NCBI GenBank assembly: GCA_022826385.1
Contig: JAJDUZ010000045.1
Span: 1-48,950 of the forward strand
From: Silicimonas sp.
GTDB taxonomy: Bacteria > Pseudomonadota > Alphaproteobacteria > Rhodobacterales > Rhodobacteraceae
DNA: 48,950 bases
Reading direction: 5' to 3'
The number at the start of each line of letters is the position of its first letter. The first letter of the stretch is position 1. Positions 1 through 8,383 of this stretch are shown here, in pieces. A program made the translations under genes and the position numbers. The notes beneath the pieces are model-generated. The model was not told where the DNA came from, ran no database searches, and saw only the letters and a program-made list of their open reading frames with translations.

Positions 1-126
1 CCTGGCACCCGCTGGTCGAAGAGAGGCGCCAACGCGATGCTCGCGCTCAAGAACTGCGTCATGAACCGCCGGGTGCCCGACTTCCTGAACTGGAAGGTCA
101 GGCAAGCCGTCGCAGCGAGTCACTAA
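1..126 (+). mobile_element. C-terminal end of an insertion-sequence transposase (ISKra4-like), partial
   Basis: Only the last 41 codons are in the window, read in frame from base 1 to the TAA at 124-126. The peptide holds the motif GTRWSKRGANAMLALK followed by a short basic tail. From memory this matches the C-terminus of ISKra4-type transposases, where a GSGxRW(S/K)xKGA motif and a Leu-rich helix close the protein. The insertion sequence enters from the left, and its right end must lie just past the stop, because acyl-CoA dehydrogenase coding sequence resumes within about 20 bases. I could not define the terminal inverted repeat or a target duplication from one end alone. The family call is moderate; that it is a transposase tail is more secure. 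Confidence 0.62.
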
Positions 127-753
127 CTTGGGCTACACCCGATCACCTGCTTCCTTGTCGATCGTGGGCATCCCGGTTTCGTGGTTCGTGATGGCTATGC
201 CTCGGTCAGCCACCGAGGATATACCAACCACATTCTTGAATTCGACAATTGTCGTTTGCCCGACACGCAAGTGCTGGGCGAGGTTGATGGCGGCTTCGAC
301 GTGATGAACACCTGGCTCTACGCCACGCGCCTGACGGTTGCCGCGTTCTGTGTCGGCCGGGCCCGTCGCTGTTTCGACTATGCCGTACAATACGCCGCCG
401 AGCGCAATCAGTTCGGCCAGCCGATCGCCAAGTTTCAGGGCGTCAGTTTCCAGGTGGCCGACTTGATCACCGAGATCGACGCCGCCGATTGGCTGACCCT
501 CTCGGGCGCGTGGCGCCTGGATGAAGGGTTGCCCGCCAATCGCGAGATTGCCAGCGCCAAGCTTTACGCGTCAGAGATGCTGGCGCGGGTGACTGACACG
601 ACCTTGCAGATCCATGGCGGCATGGGACTGATGGACGACTTTCCGATTGAGCGGTTCTGGCGCGATGCGCGGGTCGAGCGTATCTGGGACGGCACCTCGG
701 AAATCCAACGCCACATCATAAGCCGCGACCTGTTCCGGCCCCTGGGCGCGTGA
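127..753 (+). pseudogene. Acyl-CoA dehydrogenase (CaiA-like), 5' truncated by insertion sequence
   Basis: This is the C-terminal half of an acyl-CoA dehydrogenase, a flavoprotein that oxidises acyl-CoA or, in CaiA, reduces crotonobetainyl-CoA. In-frame homology (ITCFLVDRGHPGF) starts right after the transposase stop, upstream of the first usable start, a GTG at 181. The N-terminal domain and the start of the middle beta domain are therefore missing. What remains is the rest of the beta domain and the helical C-terminal domain, with the FAD and dimer motifs QIHGGMG and the closing RIWDGTSEIQR. An Asp stands where many family members have the catalytic Glu of the IYEGT motif; this variant is known in the family. 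It overlaps the following ligase by 4 bp, so it was the first remaining gene of an operon. About 190 residues from 181 could still be translated but would be unlikely to be active. Confidence 0.8.
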
Positions 754-2789
754 GCCGACGCGACCTGTCTCGGCTGCTCCGCCCGCGATCCGTCGCGGTG
801 ATCGGTGGTGGGACGTGGTGCGCAAACGTCGTCGAGGCGTGTCGGAAGATCGGGTTCTCGGGCGACATCTGGCCGGTGCATCCAACCCGCGAGGCCGTTG
901 CGGGCGCGCGCGCGTTTGCCAGTATCGATGATCTGCCCAGTGCGCCCGATGCCAGCTTTGTCGGGATCAACCGCACGGCGACCATTCCTGCCATCAAATC
1001 CCTGTCCGACATGGGCGGCGGCGGTGCGATTTGCTTTGCGTCGGGCTTTGGCGAAGCCGTGGCCGAGATTGCCGGCGCCGCCGATCTGGAAGCGCAGCTG
1101 GTAAAGGCTGCGGGCGACATGCCCGTTATCGGGCCGAACTGCTATGGCCTTCTGAACTATCTCGACAATGTTGCGATCTGGCCCGACCAGCACGGCGGTG
1201 TGCCGGTCGAAACCGGCGTCGCAATCGTCACCCAGTCGTCCAACATCGCAATCAATCTGACCATGCAGCGACGCGGCTTGCCACTGGCCTATGTTGTGAC
1301 GGCAGGCAATCAGGCGCAAACCGGCTGGGCCGAGATCGGCCTGGCGCTTTTGCAGGATGACAGGGTCACGGCGCTTGGCCTGCATATCGAGGGCGTGGGC
1401 GATCTTCGCGCCTTCGAGGCTTTGGCGGCGCAAGCGCACGCGCTTGGCAAACCCATTGTCGCCCTGCGGGTCGGACGTTCGGTTGAAGCGCAAGCCGCGC
1501 TGGTCAGTCACACAGCGTCGCTGGCCGGGTCAGATGCGGGCGCCCGCGCCTTGATGGCGCGTTTGGGCGTGGGCGAAGTGTTCGACCTGTCGACCTTCCT
1601 TGAGACCTTGAAGCTCTTGCACACAACCGGTCCGCTGTCCTCGAACCGGATCGTGTCGCTTTCCTGTTCCGGCGGCGAGGCCAGCCTTGTGGCTGACGCG
1701 GCGGTTGGATGGGATGTTGCCTTCCCGCCTTTGACGGATGCGCAAAAGACGGAACTGCGGGCCACGCTTGGCCCGGACGTGGCGCTCGCCAATCCGCTGG
1801 ACTACCAAACTTATATCTGGGGCGATGTCGCGCGATTGGGGCAGACCTTTTCTGCGGCCCTTGCCGGGGATGTGGCGCTTGGCATGGTGGTTCTGGATTT
1901 CCCCCGCGCAGATCGCTGCGACCCGGCTGCGTGGATGCCGGTCATCGACGCGGCGGTTTGGGCCAAGGAGCAGGCCGGGAAGCCGTTGGCGATTGTCTCG
2001 AGCCTTGTCGACACTTTGCCGGAAGTGGTCGCCGAGGATTGCCAGACCCAAGGCCTTGTGCCGTTCAATGGTCTGCCCGAGGCGTTGGCCGCAATCGAGG
2101 TGGCGGCGCGCTTGAAGGATCATCGACCCGCCGCGCCGCTACTGCTGCCCAAGACCGGCGAGGCTGGCCGCGGGTTAAGCGAAGCGCACGCCAAGACCGT
2201 GCTTGCCCGGTATGGGCTGCAGGTCCCCAAAGCCAAGGAATTTGGCACGGCCGATGCGGCGGTCGAGGCATTGTCAGACTTTGGCAGCCTTGTTGCAATG
2301 AAAGCGGTTGGCCTTGCTCACAAGACCGAGGCCGGGGGCGTTGCCCTGAACCTGACATCCGAAGCCGCCGTCCGTCAGGCGTTCGCAACCATGCCGACCG
2401 ACACTGTGCTGGTCGAGCAGATGATCACGGGTGGCTTGGTCGAGATGCTGATCGGCGTCACCTGTGATCCGGCGCATGGATACGTGCTGACGTTGGGCGC
2501 CGGTGGCACTCTGACCGAGATCATGGGTGATACGGTTTCACTTCTGGTGCCGGCCAGCGAAGTCGATATTCGCGCTGCGATGTCGCGCCTGCGGATTGCA
2601 CCGCTGCTGGCGGGTTATCGGGGCGCGCCGCCTGTGGATCACGCTGCGCTTGTCGCGGCAATAATGGGCGTGCAGGCTTACGTCACCGAAGCGCGGCCAA
2701 TTGAAGTTGAGATCAATCCGCTGATCTGCACAGCCGACGGCGCTTTTGTCGCCGATGCACTGATAACCTTGGGAGACGATGATGACTGA
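750..2789 (+). CDS. NDP-forming acyl-CoA ligase (acetate-CoA ligase family)
   Basis: This 679-residue protein is a fused alpha-beta acyl-CoA synthetase of the NDP-forming type, related to succinyl-CoA ligase and archaeal ADP-forming acetyl-CoA synthetase. An N-terminal CoA-binding Rossmann domain (SVAVIGGG near residue 15) is followed by the ligase CoA domain. The motif SHTASLAGSD near residue 253 carries the histidine that is phosphorylated in this family. An ATP-grasp domain follows from about residue 465, with KTEAGGVALN and EINPLI. The GTG start overlaps the stop of the truncated dehydrogenase by 4 bp, and the end overlaps the caiD-like gene, so the genes are translationally coupled. Next to a CaiD homologue, the enzyme probably makes the CoA thioester of carnitine or a similar acid, the job done by the AMP-forming CaiC in E. 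coli. The substrate is inferred from context. Confidence 0.85.
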   Translation: MSRRDLSRLLRPRSVAVIGGGTWCANVVEACRKIGFSGDIWPVHPTREAVAGARAFASIDDLPSAPDASFVGINRTATIPAIKSLSDMGGGGAICFASGFGEAVAEIAGAADLEAQLVKAAGDMPVIGPNCYGLLNYLDNVAIWPDQHGGVPVETGVAIVTQSSNIAINLTMQRRGLPLAYVVTAGNQAQTGWAEIGLALLQDDRVTALGLHIEGVGDLRAFEALAAQAHALGKPIVALRVGRSVEAQAALVSHTASLAGSDAGARALMARLGVGEVFDLSTFLETLKLLHTTGPLSSNRIVSLSCSGGEASLVADAAVGWDVAFPPLTDAQKTELRATLGPDVALANPLDYQTYIWGDVARLGQTFSAALAGDVALGMVVLDFPRADRCDPAAWMPVIDAAVWAKEQAGKPLAIVSSLVDTLPEVVAEDCQTQGLVPFNGLPEALAAIEVAARLKDHRPAAPLLLPKTGEAGRGLSEAHAKTVLARYGLQVPKAKEFGTADAAVEALSDFGSLVAMKAVGLAHKTEAGGVALNLTSEAAVRQAFATMPTDTVLVEQMITGGLVEMLIGVTCDPAHGYVLTLGAGGTLTEIMGDTVSLLVPASEVDIRAAMSRLRIAPLLAGYRGAPPVDHAALVAAIMGVQAYVTEARPIEVEINPLICTADGAFVADALITLGDDDD

Positions 2790-3564
2790 GCCCGTAAAGA
2801 CCACCCGGCGCGGCGCGGTGCTGGAGGTGACGCTGGATCGCCCCAAGGCCAATGCGATCGATCTCGCCACCAGTCGGATCATGGGCGACATCTTCATGGG
2901 GTTCCGTGACGATCCCGAGTTGCGCGTTGCGATCATCACCGCGACCGGCGAGAAATTCTTCTGCCCCGGCTGGGATCTGAAGGCAGCCGCCGAGGGCGAT
3001 GCCGTGGATGGTGACTATGGCGTTGGTGGCTTCGGCGGCTTGCAAGAGCTGCGCGGTCTGAACAAACCGGTGATTGCCGCGATCAACGGCATTTGCTGCG
3101 GCGGCGGGCTGGAACTGGCGCTGTCGGCCGACATCATTCTGGCCGCCGAACACGCAACTTTTGCCCTGCCCGAGATCCGGTCGGGCACGGTCGCTGACGC
3201 CGCGTCTATCAAGCTGCCGAAGCGCATTCCCTATCATATCGCGATGGAAATGCTGCTGACTGGGCGCTGGATCGACGCCGAGGAAGCCGCGCGCTGGGGA
3301 TTGATCAACCGGATCCTGCCTGCAGGTGACTTGATGGCGGAAGCCCGTGCCATGGCTGACATGTTGGCGGATGGGCCGCCGCTGGTGCAGGCGGCGATCA
3401 AGGAAGTGGTGCGCGAGGCCGAGGACATGAAGTTTCAGGATGCGATGAACAAGATCACCAAAAGCCAGTTTGCCACCGTCGAGACGCTCTATACCTCGGA
3501 AGATCAACTGGAGGGTGCCCGGGCCTTTGCCGAAAAGCGCGATCCGGTCTGGAAGGGGCGTTAG
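2782..3564 (+). CDS. caiD: Carnitinyl-CoA dehydratase / enoyl-CoA hydratase family (CaiD-like)
   Basis: This 260-residue crotonase-fold enzyme closely resembles E. coli CaiD, which interconverts carnitinyl-CoA and crotonobetainyl-CoA. Shared signature stretches include LDRPKANAID at the start, GWDLKAAAEG, the oxyanion-hole segment NGICCGGGLELAL, ALPEIRSG with the second acidic residue, and the C-terminal FAEKRDPVWKGR. The second of two adjacent ATGs is chosen because GGGAG at 2771-2775 lies six bases before it; the first ATG (2779) is only three bases away. The reading frame overlaps the end of the ligase gene. The stop overlaps the stop of the convergent kdgK gene by two bases. With the ligase and the broken dehydrogenase it forms a carnitine-type CoA pathway. 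Other short branched or betaine-like acyl-CoAs are possible substrates. Confidence 0.83.
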   Translation: MTEPVKTTRRGAVLEVTLDRPKANAIDLATSRIMGDIFMGFRDDPELRVAIITATGEKFFCPGWDLKAAAEGDAVDGDYGVGGFGGLQELRGLNKPVIAAINGICCGGGLELALSADIILAAEHATFALPEIRSGTVADAASIKLPKRIPYHIAMEMLLTGRWIDAEEAARWGLINRILPAGDLMAEARAMADMLADGPPLVQAAIKEVVREAEDMKFQDAMNKITKSQFATVETLYTSEDQLEGARAFAEKRDPVWKGR

Positions 3565-4448
3565 ATCTCGACAAGTGCGCCCCGTGCCGCGATGACCTTG
3601 CAGGCCAGCTTGCAACCCTGCGTCACGGCGGCATCGGCCGAAAGGCCCTCCATCATCCCGATCAGGAAACCGGCATTGAAGCTGTCGCCTGCGGCAGTGG
3701 TGTCGACAACGGCCGTTGCGGTTTCTGGCGGAACCACAGTGTCGGTCGTCCCTTGCCGCAGCAAAACCGGCCCCGGTCCGTCCTTTACGACCACCGTCGT
3801 TGCGCCAACCTTCGAATAGCGATCCGCGGTGGCGGTCGTGTCGGCGTCGCCGAAATAGCCTTGCTCGTCTTCGAAGGACGGCAGCACGATATCCGAGACT
3901 GCGGCCGCCTGCATGATGCAGTCACACATGGTCGCTGTGTCCGGCCACAGACGCGGGCGCAGGTTCGGATCGAACACGATGGTCACGCCGTTTGCGCGGG
4001 CCTCGGCCAGGGTCTGCAGGAAGCGCGCGCGGCTGGCCTCGGGTAGAACGGCCATGGTGATGCCCGAGAAGAACGCGATGTCGCCCTTTGTGACCCCCGG
4101 CAAAGCGTCCAGGTCGTCGGCAAGGGTCCGGGCGGCAGAGGCGCTGCGCCAATACGAGAAACTGCGTTCGCCGTTCTTTAGCGAGATCATGTAGAGCCCG
4201 ACCGAGCCGCCCTTTCGCACGACCAGTTCGGGCACGATGCCCGCGTCTTCCATGAAGCGGCGCATCCGTCCCGAGGGCTCGTCGTCCCCGATGGCCGAGA
4301 AATAGGCGACCTCGATTCCGGATCCGGCCAATTGCTGCGCGTACCACGCTGTGTTGAACGTATCGCCCGCGAAGCCCATTCCGAAGGTTCCGGCCTCGGT
4401 CGGGGCCAGTTCGATCATGCACTCTCCGATCGACAGAAGTCGGGGCAT
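3561..4448 (-). CDS. kdgK: 2-dehydro-3-deoxygluconokinase (PfkB family)
   Basis: A PfkB/ribokinase-fold sugar kinase of 295 residues that most resembles KDG kinase, which phosphorylates 2-keto-3-deoxygluconate to KDPG in the Entner-Doudoroff and uronate routes. Near the N-terminus are IGECMIEL and FAGDTFNT, typical of KdgK. YWRSASAAR in the middle belongs to the substrate pocket. The C-terminal VDTTAAGDSFNAGF holds the anion hole and catalytic Asp. The ATG at 4448 is preferred over an upstream in-frame GTG (4463) because GAGGAC lies at good spacing before it. The gene is convergent with caiD and stands alone; no other Entner-Doudoroff gene is in the window. Confidence 0.88.
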   Translation of the reverse strand: MPRLLSIGECMIELAPTEAGTFGMGFAGDTFNTAWYAQQLAGSGIEVAYFSAIGDDEPSGRMRRFMEDAGIVPELVVRKGGSVGLYMISLKNGERSFSYWRSASAARTLADDLDALPGVTKGDIAFFSGITMAVLPEASRARFLQTLAEARANGVTIVFDPNLRPRLWPDTATMCDCIMQAAAVSDIVLPSFEDEQGYFGDADTTATADRYSKVGATTVVVKDGPGPVLLRQGTTDTVVPPETATAVVDTTAAGDSFNAGFLIGMMEGLSADAAVTQGCKLACKVIAARGALVEI

Positions 4449-4581
4449 TGGTCTTGTCCTCACACATTTAATGCGTGCGCCCCTTACACCTCAGTTCGAC
4501 GTCTACCACAACGCGGTTTGTCTGCCTTGCGAGGGCAGGAGGCGCCGCTTATGGTCGCGAAAACGTCTCGCGGCAGGTTTG

Positions 4582-5556
4582 ATGCTTCGCTTTCTTTATC
4601 GTCTTTTTCTGTTTGTGAGCCTTGCCATCGCCGTGGCCGTTGTCGGCTTTCGCTATGCGGCGTCCACCCGCGAAACCGTCCCCGTGGCCGAGCTTCTGTT
4701 GCCCGAAAGTCGATTGGTGAACACCGTGCATGGCCGTATCCACGTGCTGGAAGCGGGCCCGGAAACCGGACAGCCCGTTCTGCTGGTCCATGGATCGGTT
4801 GGGTGGGCCGGGCTCTGGCGCGAGACCAGTGCATTTCTGGCAGGCCAAGGCTATCGCGTCGTTGCCATGGACTTGCCGCCGATGGGTCTCTCCGAGCGGG
4901 TTGAGGGGCTGGACTATAGCCGTCAGGCGCAGGGGCTGCGAATCCTTGCCCTGGCCGAGGCATTGGACAGCCCGCCGATCCTCGTCGCGCATTCCTTTGG
5001 GGCTGGCGGAGCCGTTGAAGCCTTGATGGCAAGACCGCAGTCTTTCGCGGGCGGCGTGATTGTCGCGGGGGCGCTTGGATTGGGTCAAGACGGGGCCGGG
5101 CAGGACCTGCCCTTGCCTTTGCAACCCGCCATTGTCCGCGAGGCCGCTCTGGCGACAACCGTGACCAATCCCTTTGCGACCAAGTTGCTGTTCCAGCAGT
5201 TTGTCCATCAAGCGGACAGCATCACGGATGAACTTGTCGATGTCCTAGAGTATCCCTTCCGGCGCTCTGGCACGACCGAAGCACTGGCGGAATGGCTGCC
5301 GACCCTGCTTGTTCCACCGCAGAACGCAGCCAGCAGCGACCCTCAGCGATATGCCGGGATCAAGCCACCTGTCGCGCTGATCTGGGGCCGTGAAGATACT
5401 GTCACGCCGCCCGAACAGGGCATTGCGTTGCAGACGGCCCTTGGTGACGCGCCGATCTTCTGGATGGACAACACCGGCCACATCCCGCAGATCGAAGATC
5501 CTGCGACTTTCAACTCCCTCCTTGCCGAGGCTTTGGCGGGACCAGAACAAGGCTGA
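4582..5556 (+). CDS. Membrane-anchored alpha/beta hydrolase
   Basis: A 324-residue alpha/beta-fold hydrolase with an N-terminal membrane anchor or signal segment (residues about 3-22, Leu/Phe/Val-rich). VLLVHGSVG forms the oxyanion region, VAHSFGAGG carries the nucleophile serine in the elbow, WGREDTVTP probably supplies the acid, and NTGHIPQIE the histidine. The long open frame extends upstream to 4351 into kdgK, but that part has no hydrolase homology; the ATG at 4582 is preceded by GGCAGG and begins the hydrophobic anchor. The substrate cannot be told from sequence. It is separated from exonuclease III by 4 bp, so the two are probably co-transcribed. Confidence 0.82.
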   Translation: MLRFLYRLFLFVSLAIAVAVVGFRYAASTRETVPVAELLLPESRLVNTVHGRIHVLEAGPETGQPVLLVHGSVGWAGLWRETSAFLAGQGYRVVAMDLPPMGLSERVEGLDYSRQAQGLRILALAEALDSPPILVAHSFGAGGAVEALMARPQSFAGGVIVAGALGLGQDGAGQDLPLPLQPAIVREAALATTVTNPFATKLLFQQFVHQADSITDELVDVLEYPFRRSGTTEALAEWLPTLLVPPQNAASSDPQRYAGIKPPVALIWGREDTVTPPEQGIALQTALGDAPIFWMDNTGHIPQIEDPATFNSLLAEALAGPEQG

Positions 5557-5560
5557 ACTT

Positions 5561-6355
5561 ATGCCCTTCACCATTGCGACATGGAATATCAACTCGGTCC
5601 GCCTGCGCGAGGAACTGGTCCGCAAGTTGATGAAGAAAGAGCGTCCGGACATCCTGTGTCTGCAGGAGTGCAAGTCCCCCGTCGACAAGATCCCCTTCGC
5701 CAAGTTCAAGCGCCTTGGTTACACGCATATGATCGCGCGGGGTCAGAAGGGCTATAACGGCGTCGCCATCCTCTCGAAACTGCCGATGGAGGATGCGGGC
5801 GACCGCGACTGGGCCGGGCTTGGCCATGCGCGCCATGTGGCAGGGCGTTTGGAAAACGGGGTCACGATCCACAATTTCTATGTGCCTGCGGGTGGTGATG
5901 TGCCGGATCGTGAGAAGAACGAGAAATTCGGTCAGAAACTGGATTTCCTGACCGAGATGCGGGACGCGTATCATTCTGAAAAGCCAGGGAAATCCATTCT
6001 GGTTGGGGATCTCAACATCGCGCCCCGCGAAGACGATGTCTGGAGCCACAAACAGCTTCTGAAAGTGGTCAGCCACACGCCCATCGAGGTCGAGCATCTG
6101 GCAGAAGTGCAGGAGGCTGGCGGGTGGGTCGATACCACGCGGAACGATATCCCCGAGGGCCTGCTGTACAGCTGGTGGTCCTATCGCGCCAAGGACTGGA
6201 ACGCAGCGGACAAGGGGCGCCGTCTGGATCATATCTGGGCCACGCCGGACATCGCCTCTTCAGCTCATTCTTCGAAGATTTTGCGGGCCGCGCGGGGCTG
6301 GGAACAGCCTTCGGACCACGCACCGGTCTTTGCGACGTTTGATCTGCAGGCATGA
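5561..6355 (+). CDS. xthA: Exodeoxyribonuclease III (AP endonuclease)
   Basis: A 264-residue EEP-fold nuclease that cleaves abasic sites and degrades duplex DNA from 3' ends in base-excision repair. The family motifs are in order: ATWNINSVR at the start, LQECK with metal-binding Glu36, GYNGVAILSK, VGDLNIAP (catalytic Asp and Asn), RLDHIWAT and PSDHAPV with the catalytic His near the end. The length fits the XthA family. The frame is open upstream to 5390, but the ATG at 5561, four bases after the hydrolase stop, gives the canonical N-terminus. Confidence 0.94.
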   Translation: MPFTIATWNINSVRLREELVRKLMKKERPDILCLQECKSPVDKIPFAKFKRLGYTHMIARGQKGYNGVAILSKLPMEDAGDRDWAGLGHARHVAGRLENGVTIHNFYVPAGGDVPDREKNEKFGQKLDFLTEMRDAYHSEKPGKSILVGDLNIAPREDDVWSHKQLLKVVSHTPIEVEHLAEVQEAGGWVDTTRNDIPEGLLYSWWSYRAKDWNAADKGRRLDHIWATPDIASSAHSSKILRAARGWEQPSDHAPVFATFDLQA

Positions 6356-6497
6356 TGTTTTTGGGCTTCAGTCCGCTCTAAATCCCCGGTTTCGCAGGAT
6401 TTCCCCTCGCGCCGCGCCGCGCGGGTCTGGTTAACTTTTCGAAAATACATATTTCGGAAGCGCGCGGGCAGGTTGTCCGCGTGGAAAGAGACAGCTT

Positions 6498-7985
6498 ATG
6501 AGTTTTTCGAGACGCGCGCTTCTGCTGGGCGCCGGAGCAGCGATTGGCGGGTATGCTGGGGCAAAACTTTCCGGGGATGTCCCCCCGGTTGACGGCACGC
6601 GTCTGACCCAGCCTTCTGGTGCGACGAACACGCTGAACGACGCAAGCCTGCTCAGCGAAACACCGGTCTTCCGACATACGATCATGGCCGAGGCGCCGGG
6701 CGATGTGCTGATCGAACGCTTGCGCGGGGAAATCCGCGAGGCCCGTGCCGAGGGTCGGCCCTTCAACATCGGTGCCGCGCGGCATTCGATGGGCGGCCAC
6801 GCCATCCCCCCTGGCGGTCATGCGGTCACCTTTGACAACGGTCTTGTCGAACCGGACACCGCCGCCGGAACCTATCGCGTGCACGCAGGTGCGCGCTGGA
6901 GCGAGGTGATCGCGGCACTCGACCCAATCGGATTCGGACCGAAGGTCATGCAGTCGAACAACGATTTCGGCGTGGCCTCGACGTTTTGCGTCAACGCGCA
7001 TGGCTGGCCTGTGCCGCATGGGCCCATGGGCGCAACCGTTCGAAGCCTGCGCCTTTTGTTGCCCAGCGGTGATGTCGTGACGGCCTCGCGGACCGAGAAC
7101 GCCGATCTTTTCAACCTGACGATGGGCGGTTACGGCCTGACGGGTGCCATCATCGACATGGTGGTCGAAATGGAGCCCAACCGGCTTCTGGTGCCGACTT
7201 TCGATCACATGGCTGCCGAAGATTTCGCGCCAGCCTTCGTGTCGGCCGTCGAAGCGGGCGACGTCAACATGGCCTATGGGCGGCTGAACGTCTCGCGGCG
7301 CACGTTCTTCGAAGACGCCTTGATGATCACCTATCGCGACGCGCCTGTTCAAACGGATCTGCCGCCGGTCACCGGCTCCGGTTTCATGTCGAAAGCGGCG
7401 GCGCAGATCTTTCGGGCACAACTGATGAACGAACCGGCCAAGGCGCTGCGCTGGTGGTTCGAAGCCTCGTTGGGGCCAAGCATTGGCGCAGGCGAGGTCA
7501 CGCGGAACGCGCTGATCAACGAGCCGGTCGCAACGCTTGACGACGGCGATCCGACACGCACGGATATCCTGCACGAATATTTCGTGCCGCCCGAGCGGTT
7601 CCCGGATTTCATGGCCGCGTGCCGGGAAGTGATCCTGTCGAGTTACCAGGAGATGATGAATATCACGCTGCGTTATGTCAGGACCGACCCGGACAGCGTG
7701 CTGGCCTATGCGCCCGGTCCCCGGATCGCTTGCGTGATGCTTTTCAGTCAGGAAATGACGGTGCGCGCCGAAGCGGACCATGCGCGGATGACACAAGAGC
7801 TGATCCAGCGCACGCTGGATATCGGGGGCACGTATTATCTGCCCTATCGGCCTCACGCGACGCGCGCGCAGCTGAAACAGGGCTATCCGCGGGCCGAAGA
7901 GTTCGTGGCGCGCAAGCTGGAACTGGACCCCGACCGGGTGTTCCGCAACGCGTTCTGGAACACATACATGGAGGGGCTCGCATGA
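6498..7985 (+). CDS. Tat-exported FAD-binding oxidoreductase (PCMH/VAO type)
   Basis: A 495-residue flavoprotein of the PCMH (vanillyl-alcohol oxidase) superfamily. The N-terminus SFSRRALLLGAGAAIGG is a twin-arginine signal, so the folded enzyme is probably exported to the periplasm or anchored there. The FAD domain follows, with GAARHSMGGH near residue 95 (a typical flavin-contact loop), the VHAGARWSEVI segment, and GGYGLTGAI near residue 214. The C-terminal half ends with DPDRVFRNAFW, a signature of the L-gulonolactone/alditol oxidase branch, which suggests a sugar, polyol or sugar-lactone substrate. It is the first gene of a four-gene operon whose other products are membrane or anchored proteins of unknown function. 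The stop overlaps the next start (ATGA). Confidence 0.85.
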   Translation: MSFSRRALLLGAGAAIGGYAGAKLSGDVPPVDGTRLTQPSGATNTLNDASLLSETPVFRHTIMAEAPGDVLIERLRGEIREARAEGRPFNIGAARHSMGGHAIPPGGHAVTFDNGLVEPDTAAGTYRVHAGARWSEVIAALDPIGFGPKVMQSNNDFGVASTFCVNAHGWPVPHGPMGATVRSLRLLLPSGDVVTASRTENADLFNLTMGGYGLTGAIIDMVVEMEPNRLLVPTFDHMAAEDFAPAFVSAVEAGDVNMAYGRLNVSRRTFFEDALMITYRDAPVQTDLPPVTGSGFMSKAAAQIFRAQLMNEPAKALRWWFEASLGPSIGAGEVTRNALINEPVATLDDGDPTRTDILHEYFVPPERFPDFMAACREVILSSYQEMMNITLRYVRTDPDSVLAYAPGPRIACVMLFSQEMTVRAEADHARMTQELIQRTLDIGGTYYLPYRPHATRAQLKQGYPRAEEFVARKLELDPDRVFRNAFWNTYMEGLA

Positions 7986-8383
7986 CCCTGCATCGCACCA
8001 CGGCTTTCGCCTATTTCGTCATCCTCGCGGTTGTCGCGGCGCTGAACTATATCCCCGGCGTGACGGATGCCGATGGCGTGGCCTTTGGCATTTTCGCGCT
8101 CGATATCTTCGATGATGCGCTGCACGCGGCGTCCGCCTTGTGGGCCCTGATCGCGGCGCTTCTGTCCACTCGCGCGGCGCGTTCGTTCCTTCTGATCTTC
8201 GGGGCGCTTTATCTTGGGGACGGTGCGCTGGGGCTGGCGACCGGGTCGGGGTATCTGGACTTCGGGATCTTCAACAACGGCGTGCTTGACCTGCCGTTCA
8301 GCTTCAAGATCATGGCGAACCTGCCGCATATCGGGCTGGGCGTTGTGGCGCTGCTGATCGGCCTGAAAAGGCCGCAGGACTGA
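7982..8383 (+). CDS. Small four-helix membrane protein, unknown function
   Basis: A 133-residue hydrophobic protein with about four predicted membrane helices (roughly residues 8-25, 45-63, 67-85 and 108-127). DALHAASALWAL and a closing NLPHIGLGVVALLIG are its most distinctive segments; the His residues inside helices could bind a cofactor. The layout resembles small DUF4383-like membrane proteins, but I do not recognise the family with confidence. The ATG overlaps the oxidoreductase stop by 4 bp and its own stop overlaps the next start by 1 bp, so translation is coupled. It could serve as membrane partner or electron acceptor for the exported flavoenzyme; that is inference from gene order. 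Confidence 0.75.
   Translation: MTLHRTTAFAYFVILAVVAALNYIPGVTDADGVAFGIFALDIFDDALHAASALWALIAALLSTRAARSFLLIFGALYLGDGALGLATGSGYLDFGIFNNGVLDLPFSFKIMANLPHIGLGVVALLIGLKRPQD

Noticed and set aside
6378..7856. A 492-codon open frame antisense to the FAD oxidoreductase
   Set aside because: His/Arg/Asp-rich shadow composition, no recognisable domain, and the sense strand carries a clear enzyme.
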